The notes under the pieces were generated by a model, which worked only from the letters and a program-made list of their open reading frames with translations, did no database searches and was not told where the DNA came from. Below are positions 61,180 through 64,000 of a stretch of DNA of 64,000 bases, one piece after another. The position numbers were made by a program, and so were the translations under genes. The number at the start of each line of letters is the position of its first letter. The first letter of the stretch is position 1. Origin of the DNA: Vandiemenella viatica (Eukaryota > Arthropoda > Insecta > Orthoptera > Morabidae); contig JARYHS010008074.1 in the NCBI GenBank assembly GCA_031002005.1, forward strand, positions 179,514,494 to 179,578,493, in the 5' to 3' direction.

Positions 61180-62480
61180 AGATGGCACAGATATTGAATG
61201 ACTGATTTAATGAATCCTCTAGGGACTATCATCGTGTGATTGGAGGGAATAAATCAAAGGATAGTCTGCATATAAGTAGTAATGAGGAAACTACAAAGCT
61301 GAAATACATCCTTAGGAAATTATGAAGGAACTAAGAAAGCTAAAAAAAAGCGCAAGGAGACTGGTGTAGATAATAATACTACAGATGTATTAAAGATTGT
61401 GGGATACGATATTGAACCCTCCTTAAAAGTTTGTTTAAAATGAGTCTGGAGTGTTGCAGCTGCATAGAGGACTGGAAAATAGCGATAGCAGTACCGATCA
61501 ATAATAGACGACTGATAAATAGGGTTTAAAATTGGTTTGACGTAAGTAATAGGCAAAATGGTGGAGAGATTGATATACAACCACATCAGAAAGGTCTGTG
61601 AGGGAAGAAACTTGTTTGTAAATCGGTAGTATGACTTTATGCAAGGATATTCACGTGAATCTCAGATGATGAGCTTTATACAAGACATTTCGGATAATTG
61701 GACAAGGGGGTCATGTTGATATTGTAACACTATATCTTTCTAAGCCATTTGACAGAGTGAGCCATAAAATGATTTTAAATGAGTTGAAAACTATTTCAGT
61801 GGATGAAAGAGTGACTTGCTGGGTAGTGCAATTTATAGAAGGCAGAAAGCAAAGCGCTGGAGTAGGAAACGCATTATCAAAAGAGGTCGAAGTGAATGTG
61901 GAAGTGCCACACGGCAATTTATTGGGTCCGTTGCTATTCATCATTCTAATGTAATTTAGATTGTTTGTAACTGACATAATAGTTTATAATTGGATCAAAA
62001 TAGGAGAATACTGTGAATAACTGCAGGGTAACCTGGATAGATTATTTAATTGGGTAGGTCAACATGAAATGAAGATAAATGCAAAGAAGAGTCAACATAT
62101 GAGGTATACAGATTAAAAACTAAAGGTGGTATATGGTTATATAGAAGGGTCATAATTGTTTGTTGAAGGCTAGAGGTGCAAAAAACTTGGTATAAAGTTT
62201 GATAATAAACTAAGCTGGACAGTGCACTTTGAGCAGTGGTAGGAAAAGGTTACAAATTCTACATTTAGTAGAGAGGTATACCAATGGTGAGCGAATTGGG
62301 TTGAAAAAACAGTTGTGACACCATTGCATGTGAATATGGTGGTGTAGTTTGGAACCCAGATTTTGGATATCAAATATAGGAACTGGAGGCCGTGCAAAGA
62401 AGAACAGCTGCATTTGTTTGTGGAAACTATCGCAGGAATCCAGTCAGTATCTGATTCGATAAAGGTACTTAAGTTAAAAT
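61180..62480 (+). mobile_element. LINE relic with RT-domain blocks
   Basis: The plus strand holds decayed non-LTR RT blocks in order: YDFMQGYSRESQMMSFIQDI, DIVTLYLSKPFDRVSHKMIL, NELKTISVDERVTCWVVQFI, EGRKQSAGVGNALSKEVEV and VPHGNLLGPLLFIIL (the VPQGS-LGPLLF block). After broken sequence comes LV-EG, LGIKFDNKLSW and a RRTAAFVCGNYRRN segment, the same C-terminal block as in the 47-kb relic. The catalytic Asp of SKAFDRV-type block A is kept; the FADD block is not visible. Many stops; dead copy. Confidence 0.8.
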
Positions 62481-62960
62481 TTCTTGTAAATAACTGAGTT
62501 CATTGATACAACACTACTTTTCGACACTCAAATTCAGCGACAGTCGTCCATTGGCTTGATACATTATGTGATACTAACAACAATTATTAATATGTATATC
62601 GTCGTATTTTATCAACGTACTCACTCAGCCTACTACCAGAGAAAGTTTTATTTAAATACAATGCAAAGAAGGACTTCATTCCTATGTCCAAATAATATCC
62701 AGTTTACCTTATTGTAAATATTACAATATTCATTGTTTTACAGCTGATTTTTAGAAATTATTAATACAGTTTAGGATTTAGCACTAGTTATGACGTTTCT
62801 TGTGGTTCAATGTGAAAGTCAAACATTTAAGGATAACTAGTGTAGTCCCATAAGGTCAGGAAAACGAAATTATAAAGCCTTTGGAAAAGTACTATATCGT
62901 TGGTGATTTTATAGTGTTGTCAAAAATTGCATCATGGAATAAAATTTTATTTTGGTACAG

Positions 62961-63181
62961 GTGCAGAAAACAGGCGAGGTGCACGTTTACTTTGAAATGG
63001 AGAATAAAGAAATTAGTGCTTTTAAATATAGATTTCTGCACGGAAATGGTGTCTGCATTCACATTGGATATGGTGGCATATCAGAGATGGGGGCCGCCGT
63101 CTGCAGACAAATATTAAATTTGAAATCTAAATTCAAAGCGTCGAGAACAAGTACTGAATATTATTTCACGCTGGAAAGCCA
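62961..63181 (+). other. Candidate orphan exon
   Basis: An acceptor-like TTTTATTTTGGTACAG precedes an open frame of about 73 codons. It starts VQKTGEVHVYFEMENKEISA, continues YRFLHGNGVCIHIGYGGISE and ends near EYYFTLES, with a donor-like CA/GTGAGAAC at 63182. The composition is more protein-like than neighbouring frames. I recognise no family, see no partner exon in the window, and the acceptor and donor are one possibility among many in AT-rich DNA. An old element relic is the main alternative. Confidence 0.25.
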
Positions 63182-64000
63182 GTGAGAACAATAATTCTGG
63201 AAGGTGCATTCGGGGTACATCAGTTGACAACTATTGGTGAAATATTAACACTTCGGGAAACGAGACGATATAATACATTTCAAATGTAATAGAATGTTGC
63301 ATTCTGACAATACCTGGAAAAGAAACAGATTTTCTCCCATCTGGGGCCGAAACTATTGACAGCAGATCAAAGGGCAATGAGAAGGTAGTTTTCTGTGGAT
63401 AAAGTGGTTTTCGTTGAAGCCAATCCAGTAGATTTCTGTGAATGATTTGCGACCGTGGATGATGCCTGAGACTATCAGATTACTGAGAATTAAGGCACCA
63501 GTAAAATTTGGGTACGTTTAATATTTCATCCTCTCCAACGTATCTCAGCGTTGTTTACTCTGGATGGAATATAATGGTGTCTGTATTAGTGTTTTTGAGA
63601 ATTTTGAGAGTACAATTTTCGTGTATTAATAAAATAAGAATGAGATCATCACGGTGTCATATTGTGCAAACCTATTAAAAAAAACTGCGAGTTGTCATCA
63701 ATGAAAAGTGAAGAAGCAAGTTGAAACAAAACAATCGTCCCAGTCACTTGTCTCTAATCGGGTTGTTTCAGTTAATACCGAACCTCATGCCCGTCCCCAA
63801 ATTCACATAATCTATTTTAGACACCCCGGAAAGATCTAATGATGTATATTTCAAAGCGCTTTAGAACGTCTTTGAGTAGGAACTGGACCTCAGAGCATTG
63901 TTGAAAAAATGTTATATTTTTTTTTTAAGGTCACAAACATATCGTCAAAAATATCAGAATGCACTCTTACATATTATTCATGCACAATGTTCTCTGCTGT
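63182..64000. other. Window edge, nothing recognised
   Basis: No feature seen. If the receptor gene extends upstream, this is intron. Confidence 0.35.

Noticed and set aside
1..64000. CRISPR arrays, operons, bacterial promoters or a novel prokaryotic-type system
   Set aside because: Composition, spliced exons, SINEs and mariner/hAT elements show an animal nuclear genome; no regularly spaced direct-repeat array was seen.

Overview
The window looks like part of a large, TE-rich insect genome, most likely orthopteran (grasshopper or locust). It is AT-rich, with kilobase-scale introns and many degenerate interspersed repeats. The 27-bp mariner terminal repeats and the tRNA-derived SINEs are of a kind I associate with Schistocerca-like genomes; that placement is recall and inference, not a search. 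There is no bacterial-style gene organisation, and most short open frames are noise or lie in repeats.

The one clear host gene is on the minus strand: the 3' portion of a divergent ionotropic receptor (IR, chemosensory iGluR relative). It has four coding exons, at 50330-50549 (pore and second full membrane helix), 46678-46889, 27565-27752 (S2 ligand-binding lobe) and 19616-19894 (last membrane helix and C-terminus). All three internal junctions have GT/AG borders and their phases fit (2, 1, 0). Together they give a continuous C-terminal chain of about 298 residues across 31 kb. The upstream exons (N-terminal domain, S1, first membrane helix) are not visible here and should lie beyond 64 kb.

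Almost everything else recognisable is mobile DNA. There are two nearly identical mariner/Tc1 elements: one with an intact 340-residue transposase at 19985-21406, and one broken by a stop and a 1-bp deletion at 41877-43297. There is also a degenerate Tc1 relic (40490-41460), a degenerate hAT element with reiterated GTATCTTGTATC-type ends (53964-55912) and a 488-bp element with 122-bp inverted ends (32275-32762). An element bounded by A/T-tract inverted repeats lies at about 28298-29365. Several LINE relics are present (22, 34.6, 47, 52 and 61-62 kb), with two tRNA-derived SINE families (one mostly minus-strand, one plus-strand copy with clear target duplications) and a composite repeat with a tRNA-like module (37.9 and 50.6 kb).

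Structures not explained by standard families include a near-perfect 98/99-nt hairpin with a 6-nt loop (36983-37185), a diverged ~204-bp inverted repeat (8852-9381), a nested tandem array (7080-8640), a palindromic unit (22806-23003) and two hammerhead-like stem-loops. The first 19.6 kb is downstream of the receptor gene. The stretch from 19.6 to 50.5 kb is exon plus intron, and 50.6-64 kb is upstream intron or flank.
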